From assembly GCA_902495305.1 (NCBI GenBank), contig CABUWG010000009.1:1-50410 (forward strand): a DNA stretch of 50,410 bases. Direction: 5' to 3'. The DNA comes from an uncultured Pseudomonadota bacterium (GTDB taxonomy: Bacteria > Pseudomonadota > Alphaproteobacteria > RF32 > CAG-239). The notes under the pieces were generated by a model. It was not told the origin of the DNA. It saw only the letters and a program-made list of their open reading frames with translations, and searched no databases. The translations under genes and the position numbers were made by a program. Shown one piece after another: positions 8,694 through 16,284 of the stretch. Position 1 is the stretch's first letter. Each line of letters opens with the position of its first letter.

Positions 8694-8915
8694 ATGAGTA
8701 AGGAAGAACTTCTTGAATTAACCGGAGAGGTCATTGAAAAACTGCCTAACGCCATGTTTCGCGTAAGATTGGAAAACGGCGTTGAAATTTTGGCGCATAC
8801 TGCCGGAAAAATGAGAAAATTCCGCATCCGCGTCATGGTCGGGGACAAAGTCGATATTGAGATGACGCCTTATGACCTCACCAAAGGACGAATTACTTTT
8901 CGTCATAAAGATTAA
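8694..8915 (+). CDS. infA: Translation initiation factor IF-1
   Basis: Small S1/OB-fold factor occupying the ribosomal A site during initiation. The 73-residue sequence begins MSKEELLELTGEVIEKLPNA and contains the block HTAGKMRKFRIRV and the ending GRITFRHKD, all standard for IF-1. AAAGGAAAT precedes the ATG. A terminator follows directly, so it is probably monocistronic. Confidence 0.97.
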   Translation: MSKEELLELTGEVIEKLPNAMFRVRLENGVEILAHTAGKMRKFRIRVMVGDKVDIEMTPYDLTKGRITFRHKD

Positions 8916-8956
8916 AAAAAACCGAAGATTGCTCAAATTGCATTCTTCGGTTTTTT
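8915..8956 (+). terminator. Rho-independent terminator after infA
   Basis: ACCGAAGA (8921-8928) pairs with TCTTCGGT (8944-8951), flanked by runs of A and T. It could work on both strands. Confidence 0.85.
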
Positions 8957-8998
8957 ATTTTCTCTCCTTTTGAGAAAGCGGCTTAAGCGCGTTTTTTA

Positions 8999-9613
8999 TC
9001 ACATAAACTTAATGGCCGCAAAACCGCCGACAAGCAGCAGCAAAAACAGCACCGACAACAAACCGAGATTTTTTTCAATAAAAGCTTTCATCGGCTCGCC
9101 GTATTTTTTCAAAAGCCACGCGACCAGATAAAAACGCATTCCCCGCGCTACAACCGAAGCCAGCCCGAAAACCCAGATATCCAGATGGACCACGCCGCTG
9201 GCAATGGTAATAACTTTATAAGGGAAAGGCGTAATTCCGGCACCGAACACAATCCATGCCCCCCATTCGTGATAATAGTTCTTAAACTGGTCAAACTGGT
9301 TGAGATATCCGTAAAAACTCAAAACCGGCTTGGCAATAAGGTCAAAGAAATAAACGCCGATTAAATACCCGAAATACCCGCCGAGAACACTGGCGACCGT
9401 CGCTACGCCGGCAATTCTCCAAGCTTTGGAAGGCGTCGCCAACACCATCGGAATAAGCATAATATCGGGCGGAATAGGAAAAAACGAGCTTTCAATAAAG
9501 GCTACCGCAAACAAAAAATACATCGCCTTTTCGCGAGAAGCCAGATTAATCATATAATCATAACAGGCACCCGTCATTCTGTGCCACAAATTCAACATGC
9601 TTCTTAAAACCAT
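8999..9613 (-). CDS. DedA/YqaA-type (SNARE-associated/VTT) membrane protein
   Basis: Polytopic inner-membrane protein of the YqaA branch of the VTT/DedA superfamily (204 residues). It shows the amphipathic reentrant motif FFPIPPDIMLIPMVLA near residue 45, a GGYFGYLIG helix and the second reentrant segment GAGITPFPYKVITIASGV followed by RGMRFY, then a C-terminal hydrophobic helix. DedA relatives are implicated in undecaprenyl-phosphate or phospholipid flipping; the substrate here is not known. Start uncertain: ATG at 9613 or the in-frame ATG five codons on (9598). Convergent with infA. Confidence 0.85.
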   Translation of the reverse strand: MVLRSMLNLWHRMTGACYDYMINLASREKAMYFLFAVAFIESSFFPIPPDIMLIPMVLATPSKAWRIAGVATVASVLGGYFGYLIGVYFFDLIAKPVLSFYGYLNQFDQFKNYYHEWGAWIVFGAGITPFPYKVITIASGVVHLDIWVFGLASVVARGMRFYLVAWLLKKYGEPMKAFIEKNLGLLSVLFLLLLVGGFAAIKFM

Positions 9614-9713
9614 AAAAACCCCGTCTTTACCTGAAAAATTTTATCCGGCGCCGGACCGGCAGGAAATTAATCTCTCCTGTCATCACAAGCGTTCTCAGTA
9701 TAAAGACAAATAA

Positions 9714-10349
9714 TTATTTTAGCAACTCCTCTAAACCATCAACCTGTTCATAACTCTCCAAATAACGGATAAGCGGATGTTTGAGCTCGTTTAGAACCTG
9801 TCCCAGCCGGTTTTTCGGCAAATTGACAACCACGACTTTCGGATTATTCTTCTGCAGATAACGCTTGGCCGCCTTAAGGTCATTAACCTCAAAACAAGAC
9901 CACTTCCGTTCTTCCATTCTCTGTCGGAGCGACTTTTTCATCGGCTCAAAATCCTCAAGCAGCAAAACATCATGCTTCTTGTTTCCGATACAATACGCCT
10001 CCAAAATCTCCAGCAAATCTTCCAACTTGACCGGTTTGTTAAGATAATGCGCAGCCCCCTTTTGCACCGCCAGCGCCTTGTCAGCCAGCACACTCATTAC
10101 AATAACCGGAATTTCGGATGTCCGGTCTTCCGCTGCCAACCGGTTCATAACCTCCCAGCCGGTAATCTCCGGCATATTAATATCCAAAATAAAAAGATCC
10201 GGCATAAGTTCTTTGGCATAAAGCAAAAATTGATAGGCGTTTGCCGTGGCAAAGACCTCATAACCGATCTTTTCCAACATTTCCCGATATAAGTTAAGAA
10301 CAATCAGATCATCATCAAGCATAAAAACCCGTCCCAGTTTCTCTGTCAT
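9714..10349 (-). CDS. Response regulator: receiver domain plus degenerate second receiver-like domain
   Basis: A 211-residue protein without a DNA-binding or enzymatic output domain. The first domain (about residues 5-118) is a canonical receiver: acidic pocket LDDD, phospho-acceptor D56 in LFILDINMP, S86 and K105 in LNKPVK. A second region (about 126-211) starts like a receiver (DVLLLEDFEPMKKSLR), but its expected phospho-aspartate position is N176 (VVVVNLP) and the fold looks truncated. It may act as an adaptor or phosphate sink. AAGGAAGAG precedes the ATG. It lies 65 bases downstream of folD on the same strand and may be co-transcribed. Confidence 0.85.
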   Translation of the reverse strand: MTEKLGRVFMLDDDLIVLNLYREMLEKIGYEVFATANAYQFLLYAKELMPDLFILDINMPEITGWEVMNRLAAEDRTSEIPVIVMSVLADKALAVQKGAAHYLNKPVKLEDLLEILEAYCIGNKKHDVLLLEDFEPMKKSLRQRMEERKWSCFEVNDLKAAKRYLQKNNPKVVVVNLPKNRLGQVLNELKHPLIRYLESYEQVDGLEELLK

Positions 10350-10414
10350 CTCTCTTCCTTTGCACCAAACAATTGAATAGAAAATATATAAGAGCTGGAA
10401 ACGATTTTAAAAGA

Positions 10415-11272
10415 TTACAAAACGTTTTTTTGCTTTTTATAAGCCTGCCACGTATTTTCCAATAGCATCGCCACCGTCATCGGCCCCACACCGCCGGGAA
10501 CAGGCGTAACCCAAACGTCACGGCCGGCCATTGCCTCAAAATCAATATCGCCGCAAAGTCTGCCGTCTGAACCGCGGTTAATCCCGACATCAACCAACAC
10601 GGCACCGTCCCTGACCCAGTCGCTTTTAACCAGCTTTGCGCAACCGCAGGCCGCCACGACAATATCTGCCTGCCGGACAAGTGCCGGTAAATCAATGGTT
10701 TTAGAATGGGCAACCGTAACGGTGCAGTCCTGATTCAAAAGCAGGCTGGACAGAGGCTTGCCGACAATATTAGAACGGCCGATAATAACAGCCCGCTTAC
10801 CGGCAACGTCAATCCGCGTGCTCTTTATCAGGCGAAGAACGCCCTTCGGCGTTGCCGCAATAATAGCCTCGGAACTGTTCATTTGCAAAAGTCCCAGATT
10901 CACAGGCCCGAAGCCGTCCACGTCTTTCTTGGCACTAACGGCTTCCACCAGCCGGACAACATTCAAAGGGGACGGCAGCGGCTGCTGGATAATTATTCCG
11001 TTCACATTCTCGTCATCATTCAAAGCCGCAATAACTTCCAGCAGTTCTTTTTCTCCGACATCGCTGCCAAAATGCAGCACTCTGCACGCCATCCCGATTT
11101 CGGCAGCGGCTTTTTCTTTGTTTCGCACATAAATGCGGCTGGCCTCGTCATCCCCGACGGAAATAACCGCCAAAACCGGTTTGGCAGCCATATCGGAAAT
11201 CTGCTTTTTCAAAGACGCACGAATTTCCTGAGCGATTTTTTTTCCGTCAATGATGTTGCAGCTGTTTGTCAT
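10415..11272 (-). CDS. folD: Bifunctional methylene-THF dehydrogenase / methenyl-THF cyclohydrolase
   Basis: Interconverts 5,10-methylene-THF and 10-formyl-THF for purine and fMet synthesis. The 285-residue sequence has the catalytic Tyr and Lys (IYVRNKEKAA), IIIQQPLPSP, KDVDGFGPVNLG, the Rossmann loop GRSNIVGKPLSSLL and the family signature PVPGGVGPMTVAMLLENT. The usual PCTPKG motif reads AATPKG here, so the cysteine is replaced. AGAGGAAAC precedes the ATG, which overlaps the stop of the upstream DUF167 gene by four bases (ATGA). Confidence 0.96.
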   Translation of the reverse strand: MTNSCNIIDGKKIAQEIRASLKKQISDMAAKPVLAVISVGDDEASRIYVRNKEKAAAEIGMACRVLHFGSDVGEKELLEVIAALNDDENVNGIIIQQPLPSPLNVVRLVEAVSAKKDVDGFGPVNLGLLQMNSSEAIIAATPKGVLRLIKSTRIDVAGKRAVIIGRSNIVGKPLSSLLLNQDCTVTVAHSKTIDLPALVRQADIVVAACGCAKLVKSDWVRDGAVLVDVGINRGSDGRLCGDIDFEAMAGRDVWVTPVPGGVGPMTVAMLLENTWQAYKKQKNVL

Positions 11273-11589
11273 AATGTTTCCTCTTTTAATTTTGCGGCAA
11301 TCTGTTTGGCCTCGTCATCATCAGCTTCAATACAGATTTTTTTATACCTGTCCGTCTCGCCGCTGACAATCGTCAGACGGGATTTTGCCAGCCTCAAAAA
11401 CTTTGCCAGAAAGGCAATAAGTTCTTTGTTGGCTTTTCCTTTTTCCGGCACAGCATTAACCGAAACCTTCAGATATGCCGCTCCGTTGGCATCAGTATAA
11501 ACCCCGTTTATGGAACAAGAAGAAGAGTTAGGGGCAATCCTAACTCTTAACATCAAACCCTGAGGCGTCTTTTCCGTGATATCTGCCAT
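11269..11589 (-). CDS. DUF167 (YggU-type) family protein
   Basis: Small protein of 106 residues with the DUF167/YggU fold: LRVRIAPNSSS, AYLKVSVNAVPEKGKANKEL, then LAKFLRLAKSRLTIVSGETDRYKKI, which matches the family's V.A.P..GKAN..L...LA and GE..R.K pattern. Its biochemical role is unknown. It commonly sits beside yggT, as here, and is translationally coupled to folD. Confidence 0.9.
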   Translation of the reverse strand: MADITEKTPQGLMLRVRIAPNSSSCSINGVYTDANGAAYLKVSVNAVPEKGKANKELIAFLAKFLRLAKSRLTIVSGETDRYKKICIEADDDEAKQIAAKLKEETL

Positions 11590-11625
11590 CTAAAAAGACC
11601 AACCTTTTTGCTGTAAAAACAAAGG

Positions 11626-11925
11626 CTACAAAATGATGTCGCTCAATCTGTAAACCAGACGCTCCAAGAACAGCAAAACCAGCAGCAAAACAAACGGAGA
11701 ATAATCAAATCCGGAAACCGGCGGCAGTTTGCTGCGAATCTTTTCATAAACCGGATGCGTAACGTTTTCCAAAATCTCCATTGTTTTCTTGGCATATTTG
11801 TTGGTAACGTCCAAAATTTTGAAATGAATCAACCAATGCAAAGCAACTTCAACAATCACGATTTTAAAATAAATGTTCAAAAGCAGCCCGATAATATACA
11901 AAAACGGCTCAAATAAAGCACCCAT
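11626..11925 (-). CDS. YggT family membrane protein
   Basis: A 99-residue integral membrane protein with hydrophobic segments at about 5-30 and 75-95, and the conserved block of the family between them (THPVYEKIRSKLPPVSGFDYSPFV, quoted here only by its core PVYEKIRSKLPPV and DYSPFV). YggT proteins have been linked to osmotic tolerance and envelope functions, without a clear mechanism. Its AGGAGAT ribosome binding site overlaps the stop codon of the upstream gene, indicating coupling. Confidence 0.88.
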   Translation of the reverse strand: MGALFEPFLYIIGLLLNIYFKIVIVEVALHWLIHFKILDVTNKYAKKTMEILENVTHPVYEKIRSKLPPVSGFDYSPFVLLLVLLFLERLVYRLSDIIL

Positions 11926-11937
11926 AATTTTTATCTC

Positions 11938-12819
11938 CTAGTTATAACTGTTCACATACTGCCTGCTCAATCTTTCAAACTGAGCCGAATTAAAGTTCTG
12001 TTTATGCACCGACAATGCCGGACGTTCAATCTCCGGCTGTCTGCCTCTAAGTGCATTTATACGATCAATTGTTTGCTTTTTCGTTAACGGCTCGCGATTA
12101 ACCCGATTAATCATCTGCTCGGCCAAACCGTCTTCAAACGTAATACCGTAATTAATTTCAAGTTTTGTCTTCAGCCGGTGCGGAATCTCGCGCCCCTGCC
12201 GCATAAAATACAGTGCCAGCAGATAAAGCTTTGTCCGGTCATTGGCAATCCGGTCTGTTTTCTTCTGATCGGCATAATTTTGCGTCGAGAGCTTGACCGC
12301 ACTGCGGATTTCCATCAGTTTTGCCCATTTTTTCTGCAAAAAAGCAATTTTTTCTTTGGCCGTATCAGCCAGATGGCCGGTTCCCATAGCCGCCCTCTGG
12401 TACAAAGCAATACACATTTTAACTTCGGTTTCCCGCTGGTCCAAGTCCGTTAAAAATTCATTTCTTCTTTCCAGCTCTTCTTTGGTCACCCCGTCGGTTG
12501 ACATATCTTTGATAATGTCTATCCCGTCTTCAATCCAGGTAAAATATTCATTTTTCGGATCAGTCTCGGAGGTAATGGTCTGAATCGAATTTGCCACAAT
12601 AAAATCGAGCTCGCCGACCGTAATTTCCTGATCGCCGACTTTGACCTTGCCGTCAGATTTGACCTCCAGCTGGGAAGCCAGCGCTTCTTTTTCATCCTTG
12701 CTGATTCGGGGATAAGCGTGTTCCAAACCTTTTTGAATCAGCTCATTGTTGTTTCTGACAACGCCGCCGCCGGCATTACTCAGGCCGCGCAATTCATTAA
12801 TCTGGTCTGCCGCACTCAT
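11938..12819 (-). CDS. Hypothetical protein (293 aa), mostly helical
   Basis: No family recognised. The 293-residue sequence is hydrophilic and charged, with no signal peptide or transmembrane helix. Residues about 105-210 look like long amphipathic helices (KEELERRNEFLTDLDQRE, EKIAFLQKKWAKLMEIR), consistent with a helical bundle or coiled coil. The ATG at 12819 has a strong GGAGGGG site. It lies 14 bases after the TerB-like gene and directly before yggT, so it is part of one operon. The partner gene suggests an envelope or stress role, but this is inference. Confidence 0.8.
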   Translation of the reverse strand: MSAADQINELRGLSNAGGGVVRNNNELIQKGLEHAYPRISKDEKEALASQLEVKSDGKVKVGDQEITVGELDFIVANSIQTITSETDPKNEYFTWIEDGIDIIKDMSTDGVTKEELERRNEFLTDLDQRETEVKMCIALYQRAAMGTGHLADTAKEKIAFLQKKWAKLMEIRSAVKLSTQNYADQKKTDRIANDRTKLYLLALYFMRQGREIPHRLKTKLEINYGITFEDGLAEQMINRVNREPLTKKQTIDRINALRGRQPEIERPALSVHKQNFNSAQFERLSRQYVNSYN

Positions 12820-12833
12820 GCTGCCCCTCCGTT

Positions 12834-13277
12834 CTACACTTCTTCAAAAATAATCCGTCCTTCTTCCAGCCAGATCAAACGGTCTATCACCCACCGGCTG
12901 ATCTGCTCAATCTTTTCCAGCTCCACGCCCATGGCCTGCCCGACCCTGCCGATAAGCAGCGTCTCGCTGTCCGAAAGCTCGTCGTCGGCATGCGCCAGAA
13001 TACACATTTCCTTAATCAGCTCCAAAGCGGCTTTACGGTTGTCAATAATTTTAACGGCTTCAACAATTTCATCATCCGAGCCCTGATGGAGAATTTCTTC
13101 GAGCCGGCTTTCGGACACGCCGTAAATCTTGGCGACCTCGCTGATAAAGGCTTTCTCGTCATCGTCAAGCTTTCCGTCTGCATTAGCCAGTCTGGCCAAA
13201 GCCTTCATAAAAGCGATTCGTTGATCTTCATTAAGTCTGGTGAGATATTCCATATCCTGCTCCAATAAACTAGCCAT
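12834..13277 (-). CDS. TerB-like (tellurite resistance/DjlA N-terminal) domain protein
   Basis: A 147-residue acidic helical protein. Two similar acidic loops, ANADGKLDDDEKAF (about 32-45) and AHADDELSDSETLL (about 95-108), match the metal-binding D.D..ls..E motif of the TerB/DjlA fold. No ter operon partners (terC, terD, terZ) are nearby, so a tellurite role is not implied. AGGAGG precedes the ATG. It is the first gene of the minus-strand operon that continues to folD. Confidence 0.75.
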   Translation of the reverse strand: MASLLEQDMEYLTRLNEDQRIAFMKALARLANADGKLDDDEKAFISEVAKIYGVSESRLEEILHQGSDDEIVEAVKIIDNRKAALELIKEMCILAHADDELSDSETLLIGRVGQAMGVELEKIEQISRWVIDRLIWLEEGRIIFEEV

Positions 13278-13455
13278 AACAAGCCTCCTGATTTAACTTT
13301 TGTTTTATCTTACCAAAACTGCCGTTTTTTGCAACAAAAAAGCACGTTCCCCCGCAACAGAAAAGAAAATCCGCTGCAGATAACACAAAATTCGGTTGAA
13401 ATCCCTGACCTTTTGGCTTAAAGTATAAGGATAGGAAAATAAGAGCGAGAAAAGC

Positions 13456-14787
13456 GTGAAACACTATTTTATTAAAACTTTCGGCTGCCAGATGAATGTA
13501 TACGATTCGGAACGCATCGCCGGCATTCTGCAAAATCTGGGATATCGCGAAGCCGCTGCTCCCAAAGAGGCCGATTTGATTATTTTTAACACCTGCCATA
13601 TCAGGGAAAAAGCTGCGGAAAAAGTCTTTTCCGATCTCGGCCGCATTAATCTCATCAAAGAAGAACGCCGCCAACAGGGGCTTGACACCATTATCGGGGT
13701 TGTCGGCTGCGTTGTGCAGGCTGAAGACGAGCAGATAGCCAAACGCGCCCCTTTTGTAGACTTTGCCACCGGCCCGCTCACCTATCACCGCATTCCGGAA
13801 ATTCTTGCCAAAATCGGACGTCAAAAAGGCATTCCCGTTATAGATACCGATTTTCCGGCTGAATCCAAATTTGACTATCTGCCGCAAAACGACAACCGTT
13901 CTTCTTGCGCTTTTCTGGCGGTGCAGGAAGGCTGCAACAACTTCTGCACTTACTGCGTTGTCCCCTATACCCGCGGCGCCGAATATTCCCGTCCGGTCAA
14001 AGAGGTCATTGCCGAAGCCAGACAACTGGTTCAAAACGGCGCGTTAGAAATCAACCTGCTCGGCCAGAACGTCAATTCTTATCACGGCGAAGACACCGCC
14101 GGCAAAGAACGGCCGCTGTCATACCTGCTGCGTGAGCTTGCACAAATAGACGGCTTGCAGCGCCTGCGTTACACCACGTCTTATCCGGCCGACATGACCG
14201 ATGACCTGATAGAATGCCATCATGACTTAGACAAGCTGATGCCTTATCTGCATCTTCCGGTCCAGTCCGGTTCTGACCGGATTCTAAAAGCCATGAACCG
14301 CCGCCATACATCGGCCGACTATTTGCGTGTCATGGAAAAACTGTACAAGGCCAATCCGGCAATCGGAATGTCGTCTGATTTTATTGTCGGCTTCCCCGGA
14401 GAAACCGATGAAGACTTTCAGGCCACGCTCGACATTGTCAACCGCGTCAAATATATTCAGGCCTTTTCGTTCAAATATTCCCGCCGTGCCGGAACACCGG
14501 CCGCCCTGCTCAAAAATCAGGTCGAGGAAAAAGTCAAAAAAGAGCGGTTGGACATTTTGCAGGACTTACTGTTCTCTTATCAGCTGAAATTCAACAGGGA
14601 CAGTATCGGCAAGACCATGCCGGTTCTTTTTGAAAGCAAAGGCCGCGGCCGCAATCAGCTGTTTGGCCGCACGCCGTACATGCAAAACCTGCATGCCGAA
14701 CTGGATAAAAGCTTTTTAAATAAAATTGTAAACGTAAAAATAACCGAAGCAGCAACAAACTCCCTGATCGGGGTAGTGGAAGGGTGA
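13456..14787 (+). CDS. miaB: tRNA-2-methylthio-N6-dimethylallyladenosine synthase
   Basis: Radical SAM methylthiotransferase that modifies A37 of tRNAs reading UNN codons. The 443-residue product has the N-terminal UPF0004 domain with cluster cysteines C11, C47 and C85, the radical SAM domain with C160-x3-C164-x2-C167 (GCNNFCTYC), LLGQNVNSY, LPVQSGSDRIL and a C-terminal TRAM domain (about 380-443). It starts with GTG at 13456, just after a weak AGCGAGAAAAG site. Its stop overlaps the start region of phoH. The miaB-phoH-ybeY-lnt order is widely conserved. Confidence 0.96.
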   Translation: MKHYFIKTFGCQMNVYDSERIAGILQNLGYREAAAPKEADLIIFNTCHIREKAAEKVFSDLGRINLIKEERRQQGLDTIIGVVGCVVQAEDEQIAKRAPFVDFATGPLTYHRIPEILAKIGRQKGIPVIDTDFPAESKFDYLPQNDNRSSCAFLAVQEGCNNFCTYCVVPYTRGAEYSRPVKEVIAEARQLVQNGALEINLLGQNVNSYHGEDTAGKERPLSYLLRELAQIDGLQRLRYTTSYPADMTDDLIECHHDLDKLMPYLHLPVQSGSDRILKAMNRRHTSADYLRVMEKLYKANPAIGMSSDFIVGFPGETDEDFQATLDIVNRVKYIQAFSFKYSRRAGTPAALLKNQVEEKVKKERLDILQDLLFSYQLKFNRDSIGKTMPVLFESKGRGRNQLFGRTPYMQNLHAELDKSFLNKIVNVKITEAATNSLIGVVEG

Positions 14788-14792
14788 AGACC

Positions 14793-15758
14793 ATGGCAGA
14801 AATAAATTTGGAACTTTATAACAATCTTTTGGTACAACAAGTCGTCGGCCCGCAGGATTCACACCTGCGCCTGCTCGAAAAACTGCTGAATGTGGAAATA
14901 TCTTCTTTCGGCAACCAAATCAAAATCACCGGCGATAAAGAAGCCGCCGTTCAGGCCCAAACCGCCATTGACATTTTGTATCACAAGGTTGGAAAAAACA
15001 TCGACATTAATGAAGAAGAAGTCAAAGCCGCAGTTCGGATTTCCGGTGCCGGCGCTGAAAAAATTGCCGAAGACAATATGGAAAACATTGTCTTAAAAAC
15101 CAAAAAACGCCATATCTACCCGCGTTCGGCCACTCAGGCGGCTTATATTCAGGAAATGATGAAAAACGAGCTCGTCTTCGGTCTCGGGCCGGCCGGTACG
15201 GGTAAAACCTATCTGGCGGTTGCCTTGGCCGTTTCCATGATGCTGGAAGGCAAAATAGACAAGATCATCTTGTCGCGTCCGGCCGTGGAAGCCGGCGAAA
15301 ACCTCGGCTTTTTGCCCGGTGACTTAAAAGAAAAAGTCGACCCGTACCTGCGTCCGCTGTATGATGCCTTGTATGAGATGCTACCGGCCGAACAGGTTGA
15401 TAAAAAGCTGGCGCTCGGAGAAATCGAAATCGCCCCGCTGGCCTTCATGCGCGGCCGCACATTGTCAAATTCTTTCATCATCCTTGACGAAGCCCAAAAC
15501 ACGACGCCGATGCAAATGAAAATGTTTCTGACCCGTCTGGGCGAAAACTCCCGCATGGTCGTCAACGGCGACTTAAGTCAGGTGGATCTGCCCAAAGGCA
15601 CAATCTCCGGCCTGCGCGATTCGCTTGAAACCTTGAAAGGCATTGACAATATCAGTTCCGTCCGCTTCAGCGCTTCTGACGTTGTGCGCCACGGTCTGGT
15701 AGCAAAAATTGTCAAAGCCTATGAAGAAAGGAGTAAAAAGACTTACGGCGATGAGTAA
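14793..15758 (+). CDS. phoH: PhoH-like ATPase
   Basis: P-loop ATPase of the PhoH/PhoL type, thought to act with YbeY in RNA or ribosome metabolism. The product has an N-terminal KH-like region (about 1-100), Walker A GLGPAGTGKTYLA, the SRPAVEAGENLGFLPGD block and Walker B IILDEAQNTTP. The ATG at 14793 gives 321 residues and has GGAAGGG upstream at a good distance. A GTG at 14784, overlapping the miaB stop, would add three residues. Its 3' end overlaps ybeY by eight bases. Confidence 0.93.
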   Translation: MAEINLELYNNLLVQQVVGPQDSHLRLLEKLLNVEISSFGNQIKITGDKEAAVQAQTAIDILYHKVGKNIDINEEEVKAAVRISGAGAEKIAEDNMENIVLKTKKRHIYPRSATQAAYIQEMMKNELVFGLGPAGTGKTYLAVALAVSMMLEGKIDKIILSRPAVEAGENLGFLPGDLKEKVDPYLRPLYDALYEMLPAEQVDKKLALGEIEIAPLAFMRGRTLSNSFIILDEAQNTTPMQMKMFLTRLGENSRMVVNGDLSQVDLPKGTISGLRDSLETLKGIDNISSVRFSASDVVRHGLVAKIVKAYEERSKKTYGDE

Positions 15759-16269
15759 TACCCGTCTTTTAATTTCGGTTGAAGAAGACCGCTGGAATCA
15801 GGCGCTGCCGGATTTCGGCGGCCTTTCCAATCAGGTCACGGCCACGGTTTTTGACGAGATATCTTCTCTCGGGGAAATTGATTTCTGGGACGGCAAAAAA
15901 CCGATGGAAGTCAACTTGTGCCTGAGCAATGACGCCAATGTCCAAAAACTCAACAAAGAATTCCGCGGCATGGACAAACCGACCAACGTCTTGTCTTTTG
16001 CCAATATTGACGACGAGGCTTTTGCCGAAGACTGCGAACTCTATGAAGAAATCGAACTCGGCGACATCATCATTGCCTTGGAAACTTTGGAACGCGAAGC
16101 CGGTCTGAAACAAATTCCGCTTTCCGACCATTACTGCCACCTTCTGACTCACGGCCTGCTGCATTTGCTCGGCTTTGACCATATTGAAGACGAAGAAGCC
16201 GAATATATGGAAAGCTGCGAAGTTAAAATTCTGGAAAAACTAAACATCAAAAATCCTTATCTGGATTAA
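15751..16269 (+). CDS. ybeY: Endoribonuclease YbeY (16S rRNA maturation)
   Basis: Zinc-dependent single-strand endoribonuclease involved in 16S rRNA 3' processing and ribosome quality control. The zinc-binding motif THGLLHLLGFDH (H-x3-H-x5-H) is intact, preceded by the NKEFRGMDKPTNVLSF block. From the ATG at 15751 it has 172 residues. In-frame ATGs at 15709 and 15721 exist, but the protein is expected to start just before the first beta strand (LLISVEEDRW). It overlaps the phoH stop. No CorC gene lies between ybeY and lnt, unlike in many proteobacteria. Confidence 0.95.
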   Translation: MSNTRLLISVEEDRWNQALPDFGGLSNQVTATVFDEISSLGEIDFWDGKKPMEVNLCLSNDANVQKLNKEFRGMDKPTNVLSFANIDDEAFAEDCELYEEIELGDIIIALETLEREAGLKQIPLSDHYCHLLTHGLLHLLGFDHIEDEEAEYMESCEVKILEKLNIKNPYLD

Positions 16270-16284
16270 CATAAAGGAAGAATC

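Noticed and set aside
13270..14034. Open frame of 254 codons opposite to the first half of miaB
   Set aside because: miaB is certain by its three cluster cysteines and radical SAM motif; the opposite frame has no support.
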